Positions 1-6,556 of a stretch of 12,591 bases of DNA are shown in pieces. The stretch spans positions 1 to 12,591 of the forward strand of contig JAMOPK010000196.1 in the NCBI GenBank assembly GCA_027064565.1, read 5' to 3'. The number at the start of each line of letters is the position of its first letter. Within the stretch, counting starts at the first letter, position 1. The notes below the pieces were generated by a model. It did not search any database. It saw only the letters and a program-made list of their open reading frames with translations, and was not told the origin of the DNA. The position numbers were made by a program, and so were the translations under genes. The stretch is from Caldifarciminota bacterium. Lineage in GTDB: Bacteria; Hydrothermota; Hydrothermia; B15-G9.

Positions 1-358
1 TCTCAAGCCGCTCAGCAACTTCACCGCGAACCTGACCCTGACATTTCAAAGCGCCATCGATCATGGCGATGACTTCCGAACCCACCCAGCGGAAGGACTC
101 ATCCCATTCCGACGGATGGGGCAACAGGCCGGAATTCACGGCTTCGTTCAGGGCCTCGATTATCAAACTGCCCGTATAAGTTGGCACATACTCGATGGGC
201 CTCTCAAGCCTCAAAAGCCCTGCATATTCCAGTTCCCGGAGATAGAACTCATCCTCTTCCGGCGAAACGCCTTTCTCAAAAGCGTAGGTCTCTTCTCCGG
301 CTTCCATCGCTTTCCCCACCAGCAGAAGAAGCTCCGCATGCCTTTTCTGGATAATCAT
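1..358 (-). CDS. DUF505-like protein, 5' part only (runs off left edge)
   Basis: The reading frame is open from an ATG at 358 to the window edge, giving 119 codons of an N-terminal fragment. It begins MIIQKRHAELLLL, continues with an acidic stretch and short helix-like segments, and contains SFRWVGSEVIAMIDGA near residues 88-103. A start HAELLL plus a later 'W..SFRW.GSEVI.MI..A' block resembles DUF505 (uncharacterised, known from archaea and some bacteria); this rests on memory of the family and is tentative. No signal peptide or membrane segment is seen, so the protein is probably cytoplasmic. A strong Shine-Dalgarno (AGGAGG, complement of 367-372) sits 8 bases before the ATG. The gene lies downstream of the YfhO-like gene on the same strand with a 95-base gap that holds its own likely promoter. 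No function can be assigned. Confidence 0.6.
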   Translation of the reverse strand, partial: MIIQKRHAELLLLVGKAMEAGEETYAFEKGVSPEEDEFYLRELEYAGLLRLERPIEYVPTYTGSLIIEALNEAVNSGLLPHPSEWDESFRWVGSEVIAMIDGALKCQGQVRGEVAERLE

Positions 359-412
359 CCCTGTTTCCTCCTTTTTCCTGTCTTTGGTTTGCTTTTTACT
401 AAATTCAACGAA

Positions 413-441
413 ATTATACCTATCAGGGTCGGTTTCATCAA
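413..441 (-). promoter_or_regulatory. Probable sigma70-type promoter for the DUF505-like gene
   Basis: On the minus strand TTGATG (complement of 436-441) is followed after exactly 17 bases by TATAAT (complement of 413-418), a perfect -10 hexamer with a 4/6 -35. It lies between the stop of the YfhO-like gene (454) and the ATG at 358, which would give a 5' leader of about 45-50 bases. It suggests that the DUF505-like gene can be transcribed independently of the membrane-protein gene. Confidence 0.55.
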
Positions 442-453
442 TGTGCTCCCCTC

Positions 454-2871
454 CTATGCATCGGGTTTGAACAGGTAGACGAACACAACGAGAAGCGAGA
501 ACAGGAGCACCCCGGCAAGATAAAGGATGTATTTTCCGTCATAACCGAATTCCACGTAATGCATGCCTTCGGGTATCTCTATAGCCCGCAGGATATAATC
601 GACACGATAGACTTTCGTCTTCTGCCCGTCCACATAAGCCCTCCAGTAAGGATACCAGTTCCCGGAATAGACGAGAATCGCCCTGCCGTTGGTCTGCACC
701 TCAAGCTTTATGTGGTTGGGAGTCCGTTTTTTGAACTGGACACTCCACTGGAAATCAGGGACCTCGATTATCGGAATGGTCACCGAGTCCTCAAAGATGG
801 CCTCCTGAGAAGGATCAAATTTGCTGGATTTCATGTAATCCAGCACCTTATCCGACTCCATGACCCGGTATCGCTGAACGAGGAACACCCGGCCTAAGTC
901 ATTGTTGTTCCGATAAATCGTGTAATACCCCTGGCCAACCTGAACTGTGCCGATTTTTTCTATGCCGGGTGTCGAGAGCAGTCCCTTGATGTCACGGATC
1001 AGGCTACGCGTTTGGGGATCGAACCGTGTCAGGTCCTCCGGCAACGGCTGCGAGATGATGTATTTCGTGTTGAGCATGTTTATGAACTTGGGATACCTCA
1101 GGAGATTAGGCACCATGTTGGGCCTGAACATGAAATGATGCGGTTCACCAACGAATTCCTGATACCTCTGGAACTGGTTTCCATGATGTCCGCCAATGGA
1201 TTCGATGCCATGATACATCAGGTAGTTATCGTCAATGCGGTATAACAGCGGAAAGACTCGATACACGGTGGTATCCTGCTTCAGGTATTGGACAACCGCA
1301 TCCGGGGCGTAGTAGCGGTCAGGACCGGGCACCTTTTTCAGAAAACGCCAGTTTATCGACCAAAGGTCAACAATCACGAGGATTGCGGCAATGAGAGCGT
1401 AATTGCGTTCACCGCGCGAGAACTGCACAGCAAGGACAAACCCTGCTATAAGGAAAATGAAAGTCCGCCAGAAGGCTGATGGGATGTTGCCGTAGTATCG
1501 CCTGAATATCTCCAGCTTTTCCGGTGTCGCATTTTTGAGGAACAGCGACTTTATCACTCCCTGAAACGCTCCAGCCGATGCCGCAAATGCAAGGATAAGG
1601 GTCAAAACGCCAAGCACAAGCATGACTTTTTTCACAAAATCGATGGTGTCATGTTCGATAAGCGAAAGATAACCTATTGCGGCAAGGACGTTGACTGAGA
1701 AAGCAACCACGAAGAACGACATCGCCGGTGCCCTGAATTTCTTGACGCCGGGCAGGAAGCTGTAGAACAGTTTGTAAAGCGGGGTGTAACCGCCAAGTGC
1801 CATTATGCTGAAAAACAGGAAGATGAAGAGCATGGCCCATTTGTCACGGGATTTTGCGGCAGGAGCAAAGGCAGCAATGGCAAACAACCACGGCAGAACG
1901 CCAAGATATTCGGTGTTCAATTTGAACGGATTTCTCCCCCAGTAGCTGTCGAGGAATCCGGAAAATTTGGCAAGGAAAGCGCTAATATAATCCTCCCACG
2001 GCAATGACCAGGATATGGCGAACTCGTAGCCCCGATTGCCCGCTCCCCTTGGCGAGAACTTCGAGACGTAGAGGTAAGATGGCACGAGCTGGATGGCGCC
2101 AATCGCAAGTGAGAAGACGACCATCAGCACGAACAGGTAAATGGCTTTGATGGCCGCTCCCCCCCCTTTTTCCTTGAGCAGATGGAACCACTCGAAAACG
2201 AAGTAGATGCCCGCCGCCAGATAGGTGTAATACGCCATCTGGACATGTGGGGATAGGATGTCAAGGCCGAGAAACAGTGCCCCTAACATGAACCACTTGG
2301 CCTTTACTTCGTGCATGCCTCGTCGGATGGCGAAAATCACACCGGGCAAAAACGCCGATACGATCACCTTGCCGTCATGTCCGGGCAGGGTCTGGGAGAC
2401 GATCACCCCTGTAAACGCATAGGAGATCGCCCACAAAAATGCACCCTGGATATCCAGCCCCATGTCGCGCAAAAGGATAAACATGAGCAGGCCGGCAAGG
2501 AAGACATGAATGATGAACACCAGCGTGAGCACATAGTGGGCGGGAAGAAATATCCTCAGGAATGCCGAGGGATAGAAGATGTCGCCGTGCATGGCATCGA
2601 CAAATGGAATTCCGGAAAAGAGGTAAGGGTCCCACAACGGAAACCTGAGGTGGTGCAGTTCATTCGCCTGAAACTGACGGATGGGGATACCCGCTGAGAG
2701 CTGGTCAGTCGCCTGAATCATCACGTTGGGAGATAGGACCTTGTAGAAATAGAGCAGTGTAAGCGCTCCAAGAATGGCTATGGCAAGCGTTGTGGTAAAA
2801 TGCAACTTGGATCCTGAGGTTTTTTTCCTGCTTTTCCTCCCGCTTCGTGACCTTTTAACCCTTTTAGCCAT
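454..2871 (-). CDS. YfhO-like multi-pass membrane protein (GT-C type glycosyltransferase superfamily)
   Basis: An 805-residue integral membrane protein. A Lys/Arg-rich cytoplasmic tail (residues 1-22) precedes a first membrane segment at about 26-44. The following outer loop has TDQLSAG (55-61, Asp56) and PLWDPYLFSG (78-87), which are typical of YfhO/GT-C proteins, where an acidic residue in this loop is catalytic. About a dozen hydrophobic segments run to residue 505, then a largely soluble C-terminal domain with GNWYPYWRAYVDG near residue 740, and a final membrane segment at about 780-801. YfhO of Bacillus takes part in sugar transfer from a lipid-phosphate donor onto a cell-surface polymer; a similar surface-glycosylation role here is inferred, and donor and acceptor are unknown. 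The ATG at 2871 has AGGAGG (complement of 2879-2884) 7 bases upstream. No other glycan gene is nearby. Confident in the family, not in the substrate. Confidence 0.85.
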   Translation of the reverse strand: MAKRVKRSRSGRKSRKKTSGSKLHFTTTLAIAILGALTLLYFYKVLSPNVMIQATDQLSAGIPIRQFQANELHHLRFPLWDPYLFSGIPFVDAMHGDIFYPSAFLRIFLPAHYVLTLVFIIHVFLAGLLMFILLRDMGLDIQGAFLWAISYAFTGVIVSQTLPGHDGKVIVSAFLPGVIFAIRRGMHEVKAKWFMLGALFLGLDILSPHVQMAYYTYLAAGIYFVFEWFHLLKEKGGGAAIKAIYLFVLMVVFSLAIGAIQLVPSYLYVSKFSPRGAGNRGYEFAISWSLPWEDYISAFLAKFSGFLDSYWGRNPFKLNTEYLGVLPWLFAIAAFAPAAKSRDKWAMLFIFLFFSIMALGGYTPLYKLFYSFLPGVKKFRAPAMSFFVVAFSVNVLAAIGYLSLIEHDTIDFVKKVMLVLGVLTLILAFAASAGAFQGVIKSLFLKNATPEKLEIFRRYYGNIPSAFWRTFIFLIAGFVLAVQFSRGERNYALIAAILVIVDLWSINWRFLKKVPGPDRYYAPDAVVQYLKQDTTVYRVFPLLYRIDDNYLMYHGIESIGGHHGNQFQRYQEFVGEPHHFMFRPNMVPNLLRYPKFINMLNTKYIISQPLPEDLTRFDPQTRSLIRDIKGLLSTPGIEKIGTVQVGQGYYTIYRNNNDLGRVFLVQRYRVMESDKVLDYMKSSKFDPSQEAIFEDSVTIPIIEVPDFQWSVQFKKRTPNHIKLEVQTNGRAILVYSGNWYPYWRAYVDGQKTKVYRVDYILRAIEIPEGMHYVEFGYDGKYILYLAGVLLFSLLVVFVYLFKPDA

Positions 2872-2895
2872 CTACACTCCTCCTATTTTCGCCAC

Positions 2896-2924
2896 AGTTT
2901 ATTGCCCTGTCATTTTAAGGTCAA
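2896..2924 (-). promoter_or_regulatory. Probable promoter for the YfhO-like gene
   Basis: On the minus strand TTGACC (complement of 2919-2924, 5/6) and TAAACT (complement of 2896-2901, 4/6) are separated by 17 bases. The predicted transcript start would lie about 20 bases before the start codon at 2871, leaving just enough room for the AGGAGG ribosome-binding site. Confidence 0.45.
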
Positions 2925-2967
2925 GCTAAGACTATTTCCTGTTTTGTTTGTGATGGAAATTTTTATT

Positions 2968-3038
2968 TCTCTGTGCCCTCTGTGTCTCCGTGTGAAAAAC
3001 GAAATAAAAATCACACAGGGACACGGTGAACACAGAGA
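2968..3038. repeat. Imperfect inverted repeat of the dispersed CTCTGTG/CACAGAG type
   Basis: Arms of 28 bases at 2968-2995 and 3011-3038 are reverse complements at 22 of 28 positions, around a 15-base loop. A second nested pair, ATTTTTATTT just upstream of the left arm and AAATAAAAAT in and after the loop (ending at 3011), adds to the symmetry. Similar 'ctctgtgtctccgtgtga' sequences are seen as scattered intergenic repeats in many unrelated bacterial genomes; that is general knowledge and no copy count is available here. Short open frames on both strands across this element are by-products of the symmetry and are not called as genes. It sits in the 368-base gap between the divergent YfhO-like and tgt genes. 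Confidence 0.6.
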
Positions 3039-3096
3039 GATGGGACATGGAGTAAAGGATTCCTCGTGTGAAATGGAGAGGATTGATGAAGCAAAA

Positions 3097-3190
3097 TGAC
3101 AGGACAACTGTCACGCCTGACAGAATCATTTTTTCAGGCACTCCAAAAATCATTCCGAAGTCTCTCCATCGATTTTTCTATCGAGACTTC
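3097..3190 (+). promoter_or_regulatory. Cluster of small hairpins in the leader region of tgt
   Basis: Three stem-loops follow each other: TGACAG (3097-3102) with CTGTCA (3108-3113), GCCTGA (3115-3120) with TCAGGC (3134-3139), and GAAGTCTC (3157-3164) with GAGACTTC (3183-3190). TGACAG also recurs at about 3118-3123, so the first two structures could compete. The last stem ends about 50 bases before the tgt start. They could form a transcript leader, a processing site, or repeat debris next to the inverted repeat just upstream. No riboswitch class is recognised and no convincing promoter was found for tgt. Confidence 0.35.
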
Positions 3191-3239
3191 GCCATTATCA
3201 TAAAAGCCGTTCACAAAACCGCTTTTCGGGAGGGAAAGG

Positions 3240-4361
3240 ATGATCGAGCTTGAAATCGTGGCAGTTGACGAAAAGAGCGGAGCAAGAGCCGGAATACTTC
3301 ACACCCCACACGGCGATGTGGAAACGCCGGTCTTCATGCCTGTCGGCACTCAGGCAACCGTCAAGACGATGTCGCCGAGGGAACTGGAGGAAATTGGCAT
3401 ATCACTGATCGTGTCCAACACCTACCACCTGCATCTGAGGCCCGGCGACGAACTGATAGCCGAATTCGGAGGACTCCACAACTTCATGGGCTGGCAGCAC
3501 GCGATACTGACCGATTCAGGCGGATTTCAGGTCTACAGCCTGAGCGACCTACGTAAAGTCACAGAGGAAGGTGTGACCTTCCGCTCCCACATAGACGGCA
3601 GCTACATCACTTTCACTCCTGAGCGGGTGATGGAGATCGAGAAGAACATCGGAGCCGACATCATAATGATTTTCGATGAGCCTGTGGGCTATCCGATGGA
3701 TTACCGCGAGGCCGAGCGGGCGCTAAACCTGACCCTGAAATGGGCGAAAAGGGCGCTTGAACACAAGGCCAAAATAGGCTCTGATCAGGCTTTGTTCGGA
3801 ATTGTTCAGGGAAGCGTTTATCCTGATTTGAGAGAGAAAGGCGCCATCGAATTGGTTGCGATGGGATTCGACGGCTATGCTATCGGAGGGCTGGCGCTTG
3901 GCGAGCCGAAGGTTGAAATGTTCAAGGCCGTGGATGCCGCCATAAAACACCTCCCGTTTGACCAGCCCCGCTACCTGATGGGAGTGGGCTACCCGGAAGA
4001 CATCATCGATGGAGTGGCACGGGGAGTGGATATGTTCGATTGTGTCCTGCCCACAAGGAACGCAAGGACAGGCTCGGTTTTCACATCAAGGGGTAAGCTG
4101 GTCATAAAGAATGCCAGATATTCTCGAGATCCCGCCCCTCTCGATCCCGATTGTGACTGTTACGTCTGCCGCAACTTCAGCAGAGCATACATCCGACATC
4201 TTTTCAACGCCGGAGAAATACTCGCTCCGAGATTGGCCACCTATCACTCCCTCTATTTCTTCTCAAAGATGATGAAAGACATGCGGCAGGCAATCATAGA
4301 TGGCCATTTCGTGGAATGGAAAGAGGAGTTCCTTGCGAAATACAAAGAGGGCTGGGATTGA
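3240..4361 (+). CDS. tgt: Queuine (preQ1) tRNA-ribosyltransferase
   Basis: A 373-residue, full-length bacterial TGT. It exchanges guanine 34 in the anticodon of tRNAs for Asp, Asn, His and Tyr for the queuosine precursor preQ1, in the cytoplasm. All hallmarks are present: TDSGGFQVYSL with catalytic Asp92, the substrate-binding loop GGLALGE at 216-222, MFDCVLPTRNARTG with the nucleophile Asp267, and a zinc site formed by Cys305, Cys307, Cys310 and His336 with the standard spacing. The ATG at 3240 follows a purine-rich GGGAGGG about 6 bases upstream. It stands alone, without queA, yajC or secDF beside it, and is convergent with the SurA-like gene, 14 bases away. Confidence 0.97.
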   Translation: MIELEIVAVDEKSGARAGILHTPHGDVETPVFMPVGTQATVKTMSPRELEEIGISLIVSNTYHLHLRPGDELIAEFGGLHNFMGWQHAILTDSGGFQVYSLSDLRKVTEEGVTFRSHIDGSYITFTPERVMEIEKNIGADIIMIFDEPVGYPMDYREAERALNLTLKWAKRALEHKAKIGSDQALFGIVQGSVYPDLREKGAIELVAMGFDGYAIGGLALGEPKVEMFKAVDAAIKHLPFDQPRYLMGVGYPEDIIDGVARGVDMFDCVLPTRNARTGSVFTSRGKLVIKNARYSRDPAPLDPDCDCYVCRNFSRAYIRHLFNAGEILAPRLATYHSLYFFSKMMKDMRQAIIDGHFVEWKEEFLAKYKEGWD

Positions 4362-4367
4362 CCCAGC
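4351..4367. terminator. Possible bidirectional terminator between convergent genes
   Basis: GCTGGG (4351-4356) and CCCAGC (4362-4367) form a perfect 6-bp stem with a 5-base loop that overlaps the tgt stop codon. On the plus strand a TTTT run follows a few bases later (4374-4377). The stem is short and the T-run weak, so termination is only plausible. The gap between tgt and the opposing gene is just 14 bases. Confidence 0.35.
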
Positions 4368-4375
4368 TCCCGGTT

Positions 4376-5131
4376 TTATCGGTCCGATATCAGGCTGTTC
4401 AGCTTCTCCAGCACCTTTTCCCTGAAGACCAGCCTTTTCAGTCTGTAAGGCAGATCGCCGTATCTGACCGGCTCGCCGCCCGTCACCTTTACCACCTTGA
4501 TTATCGTGATGCCCCAGTTCGAGACGATGGGCTTGCTGATCTGACCGGGCTTCATCCTGAATGCCGTCAACACGGTGGCACTTGTCGGGAGCCAGCTTGA
4601 CGTCTTCTCTATGGTCTGACGGGACGAATATTTTTTCGCAAGCCTGTCGAAATCCGCTCCGGTCTTCAACCTGAACCAGATGCGCCACGCCTTCAGAATC
4701 TTGCGCTGGCGCCTGATTTGAGACTCGTCAGGGTTGGAATAGATGAAAATCTCTTTGTAAGTCACCTCTTTGGGTCTGGGAACGGTGTCGTCATCCGAAA
4801 TCTGGATATCCTTCGCGATGTTGTCCATGAGGAAAAAGATGGTCAGGTCTTTGCGCATCTGCTCGCGCACCTGCTCCTCCGTCCGTCCGGTTTTCTCAAG
4901 AAGCTCATAGAAATCGGATTCCGTGGGGAATTCCCGCTTCAACTCGTGCATGAACCAGTCCAGTTCTTCGTCGGGAACGTTTATTCCCCTCTCACGTGCT
5001 AACTGGAGGAGCGCTCTTTCCTGAGCGAGGCGCTGGACAGCCAGCGATTCGACTTCCTTCGCAGGAAGCCTTATCGGCGCCTCGAACCTTATCGATTGAA
5101 TCTCCTGCTTGATCAGTTCCTCTGGAAACAT
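4376..5131 (-). CDS. Divergent SurA-N/parvulin-like protein (peptidyl-prolyl isomerase family)
   Basis: A 251-residue protein from the ATG at 5131. Residues 24-110 match the helical SurA N-terminal chaperone domain, with LLQLARERGINVPDEEL followed by EEQVREQMRKDL. Residues 120-235 resemble a parvulin (PpiC/rotamase) domain: TGADFDRLAKKYSS at 157-170 and ISKPIVSNWGITIIKV at 198-213. The usual HIL strand is replaced by YKEIFIYS, and the Gly-Gly-x-Leu-Gly-Trp region by KTSSWL, so isomerase activity is doubtful and a chaperone role is more likely (inference). No signal peptide is present, which is unusual for a SurA-like protein. The start follows the GHL10-like stop by 10 bases with GGGTGG as ribosome site. 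An in-frame GTG at 5179 has a better Shine-Dalgarno (AGGAGG, 7-base spacing) but adds an unlikely N-terminus. Confidence 0.8.
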   Translation of the reverse strand: MFPEELIKQEIQSIRFEAPIRLPAKEVESLAVQRLAQERALLQLARERGINVPDEELDWFMHELKREFPTESDFYELLEKTGRTEEQVREQMRKDLTIFFLMDNIAKDIQISDDDTVPRPKEVTYKEIFIYSNPDESQIRRQRKILKAWRIWFRLKTGADFDRLAKKYSSRQTIEKTSSWLPTSATVLTAFRMKPGQISKPIVSNWGITIIKVVKVTGGEPVRYGDLPYRLKRLVFREKVLEKLNSLISDR

Positions 5132-5141
5132 CTTTCCACCC

Positions 5142-6338
5142 TTATGATTCAATGCGACCAAAAGGACCAACGTCCACACGTCTTATCCTCCTGTGGAACA
5201 GAATCTTGCCAAGCTCTGGCCGCTCGGCAAACACGTTGTAAGAGAAAAGGACTACACCATCGGCTCCGTATTTCTCGGCTATCCCGATCTCATCCGGCCC
5301 GTATTCCTCGACGCCTTTGAACCATATCCCGACGCCCATGAAGACCTTACGCCCCTCGGGCCTGTTTTCGATCGCATAGCGTGTGTATCTCTCAAATCGG
5401 GATTGGTAGGGGGTATATGCCATCGGGCAGACCCAATCGAGGTAACCTTTTTCGATCCACGTCTGCCAGTCCTGAGCGCGTGCATAGGCGGTGGAAGCGG
5501 GATTCGGAAAAACTGCTGCAGAAACAACCATATTCGGGTCTAACTTCTTAACGCTGTCGTGAACCATCCTGATGATGTTGGTAATGGCTGCTTTCCGCTC
5601 GTAGTTCCACCTCATGTAGTGCAGGTGCATCCACCGCTCATATAGGTCTTTGGAGCGCATGGTGTTCCATTTTGGCGACCAGACTTTGGCTCCGTCTGAG
5701 ATCAGGATGGGGTCGATGCCGTATTTCTCTTTGTGCTCCTCGCGCTCCCAGTCGGCATAACCGAATTTCGGGCCGGGATACCTGATGAAATCGAAATGGA
5801 CGCCATCAACATCGTAGTTCGTAGCAACTTCGGCATACATGTCCCTCAGGAATTGCTGAACTTCCGGGATCCTCGGATCGAGAAATCGTGCCTCAGTTCC
5901 CACAGCACGCTGGTCAGCCCTCGAATACTTGTGCATGGAACGTCCATCGTCATCAACAACGAACCACTCCGGATGGGTGTGATAGAGGTGTTTGGGGTCC
6001 TGGGGCGGCTTATCCAGCGTCCACCATGCGAGTGCGTTCATCCAGACATGGACCTGAATGCCGCGTGGTTTTGTCAATGATAACAGGTATTCCAGAGGAT
6101 CGAACCCCTCCTGAGCTTTTATGTCCGGGTAAATTGGGAGCAACCTGGTCTTTCGGTAGAAGGCGTATCCTCCGCGCTCCATCTGAGCGAAGATTATGCC
6201 TATGTCATTGGAGTCAGCGAACTCCACCATTCGGCGGATAGCCGCCGAATCCTTGAAGGTGGTTGCCACCACCCACATCGCTCTCTGATTCCTTGATGGG
6301 AACATTACACTCATGGCTATAAGGATTATCTCCGTCAT
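5142..6338 (-). CDS. GHL10/DUF187-like putative glycoside hydrolase (TIM barrel)
   Basis: About 398 residues from the ATG at 6338. Motifs of the GHL10 (DUF187, YddW-like) family run in order: RAMWVVATTF near residue 19, HVWMNALAWW at 97-106, LDPRIPEVQQFLRDMY from 153, DGVHFDFIRYPG at 178-189, SAAVFPNP at 273-280, and LDWVCPMAYTP just before 310. The family adopts a TIM barrel and is predicted to cleave glycans; the acidic residues around DGVHFDF are likely active-site residues. Substrate is unknown. The short hydrophobic stretch IILIAMSVMF at the N-terminus may be a signal peptide. The start is uncertain: the frame is open to a GTG at 6410, and ATGs at 6314 and 6305 are possible; none has a good ribosome site. 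It is upstream of the SurA-like gene in one probable operon. Confidence 0.85.
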   Translation of the reverse strand: MTEIILIAMSVMFPSRNQRAMWVVATTFKDSAAIRRMVEFADSNDIGIIFAQMERGGYAFYRKTRLLPIYPDIKAQEGFDPLEYLLSLTKPRGIQVHVWMNALAWWTLDKPPQDPKHLYHTHPEWFVVDDDGRSMHKYSRADQRAVGTEARFLDPRIPEVQQFLRDMYAEVATNYDVDGVHFDFIRYPGPKFGYADWEREEHKEKYGIDPILISDGAKVWSPKWNTMRSKDLYERWMHLHYMRWNYERKAAITNIIRMVHDSVKKLDPNMVVSAAVFPNPASTAYARAQDWQTWIEKGYLDWVCPMAYTPYQSRFERYTRYAIENRPEGRKVFMGVGIWFKGVEEYGPDEIGIAEKYGADGVVLFSYNVFAERPELGKILFHRRIRRVDVGPFGRIES

Positions 6339-6348
6339 ATCGGCGCTT

Positions 6349-6377
6349 ATGATAACATCGAATAGAATGCGATTCAA
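6349..6377 (-). promoter_or_regulatory. Candidate promoter for the GHL10-like/SurA-like operon
   Basis: On the minus strand TTGAAT (complement of 6372-6377) and TATCAT (complement of 6349-6354, 5/6) are 17 bases apart. Transcription would start near 6342, which makes the GTG start at 6410 unlikely and places the ATG at 6338 almost at the 5' end of the message, or favours the ATG at 6314. Confidence 0.4.
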
Positions 6378-6452
6378 CGTGTTATGCACAACGAAATGAT
6401 TTTCAATCACTTATGTCGCACGCCCAGGGCTTCGCAATCGACCGACCACAAA

Positions 6453-6481
6453 TTGACGCAAATAATACGTGGCTCTACACT
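6453..6481 (+). promoter_or_regulatory. Candidate promoter for the GGDEF-STAND-TPR gene
   Basis: TTGACG (6453-6458, 5/6) and TACACT (6476-6481, 4/6) are separated by 17 bases. The transcript would start near 6488 and carry a leader of about 70 bases that includes the hairpin at 6503-6532. It is back to back with the candidate promoter for the minus-strand operon, so the 146-base region 6411-6556 is a divergent control region. Confidence 0.45.
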
Positions 6482-6502
6482 ACTCCAGCATAGATAAAAA
6501 TT

Positions 6503-6532
6503 GGCCTGTCAGAAACTTCATCTACACAGGCC
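6503..6532 (+). promoter_or_regulatory. Leader hairpin upstream of the GGDEF-STAND-TPR gene
   Basis: GGCCTGT (6503-6509) and ACAGGCC (6526-6532) form a perfect 7-bp stem around a 16-base loop. It lies 12 bases before the GGAGG ribosome-binding site and within the predicted transcript, so it could be a regulatory RNA element or, as DNA, an operator. No known riboswitch is recognised. Confidence 0.4.
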
Positions 6533-6556
6533 TGCTTAATTTTGGAGGTGTTTACC

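Noticed and set aside
2311..2697. Open frames on the plus strand and in other frames across the YfhO-like gene
   Set aside because: All lie inside a well-supported membrane-protein gene and show no motif or ribosome site.
2902..3153. Overlapping 60-75 codon open frames on both strands in the intergenic region
   Set aside because: They follow from the inverted repeat at 2968-3038, have no good ribosome sites and resemble no family.
6411..6475. Fragments resembling a c-di-GMP-I (GEMM) riboswitch (CACGCCCAGGGC and GACGCAAA) before a GGDEF gene
   Set aside because: The flanking helices, the receptor and the conserved 3' half are absent, and the second fragment lies within the likely -35 region. 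A covariance-model scan with the GEMM model would settle it; a significant hit would reverse this.
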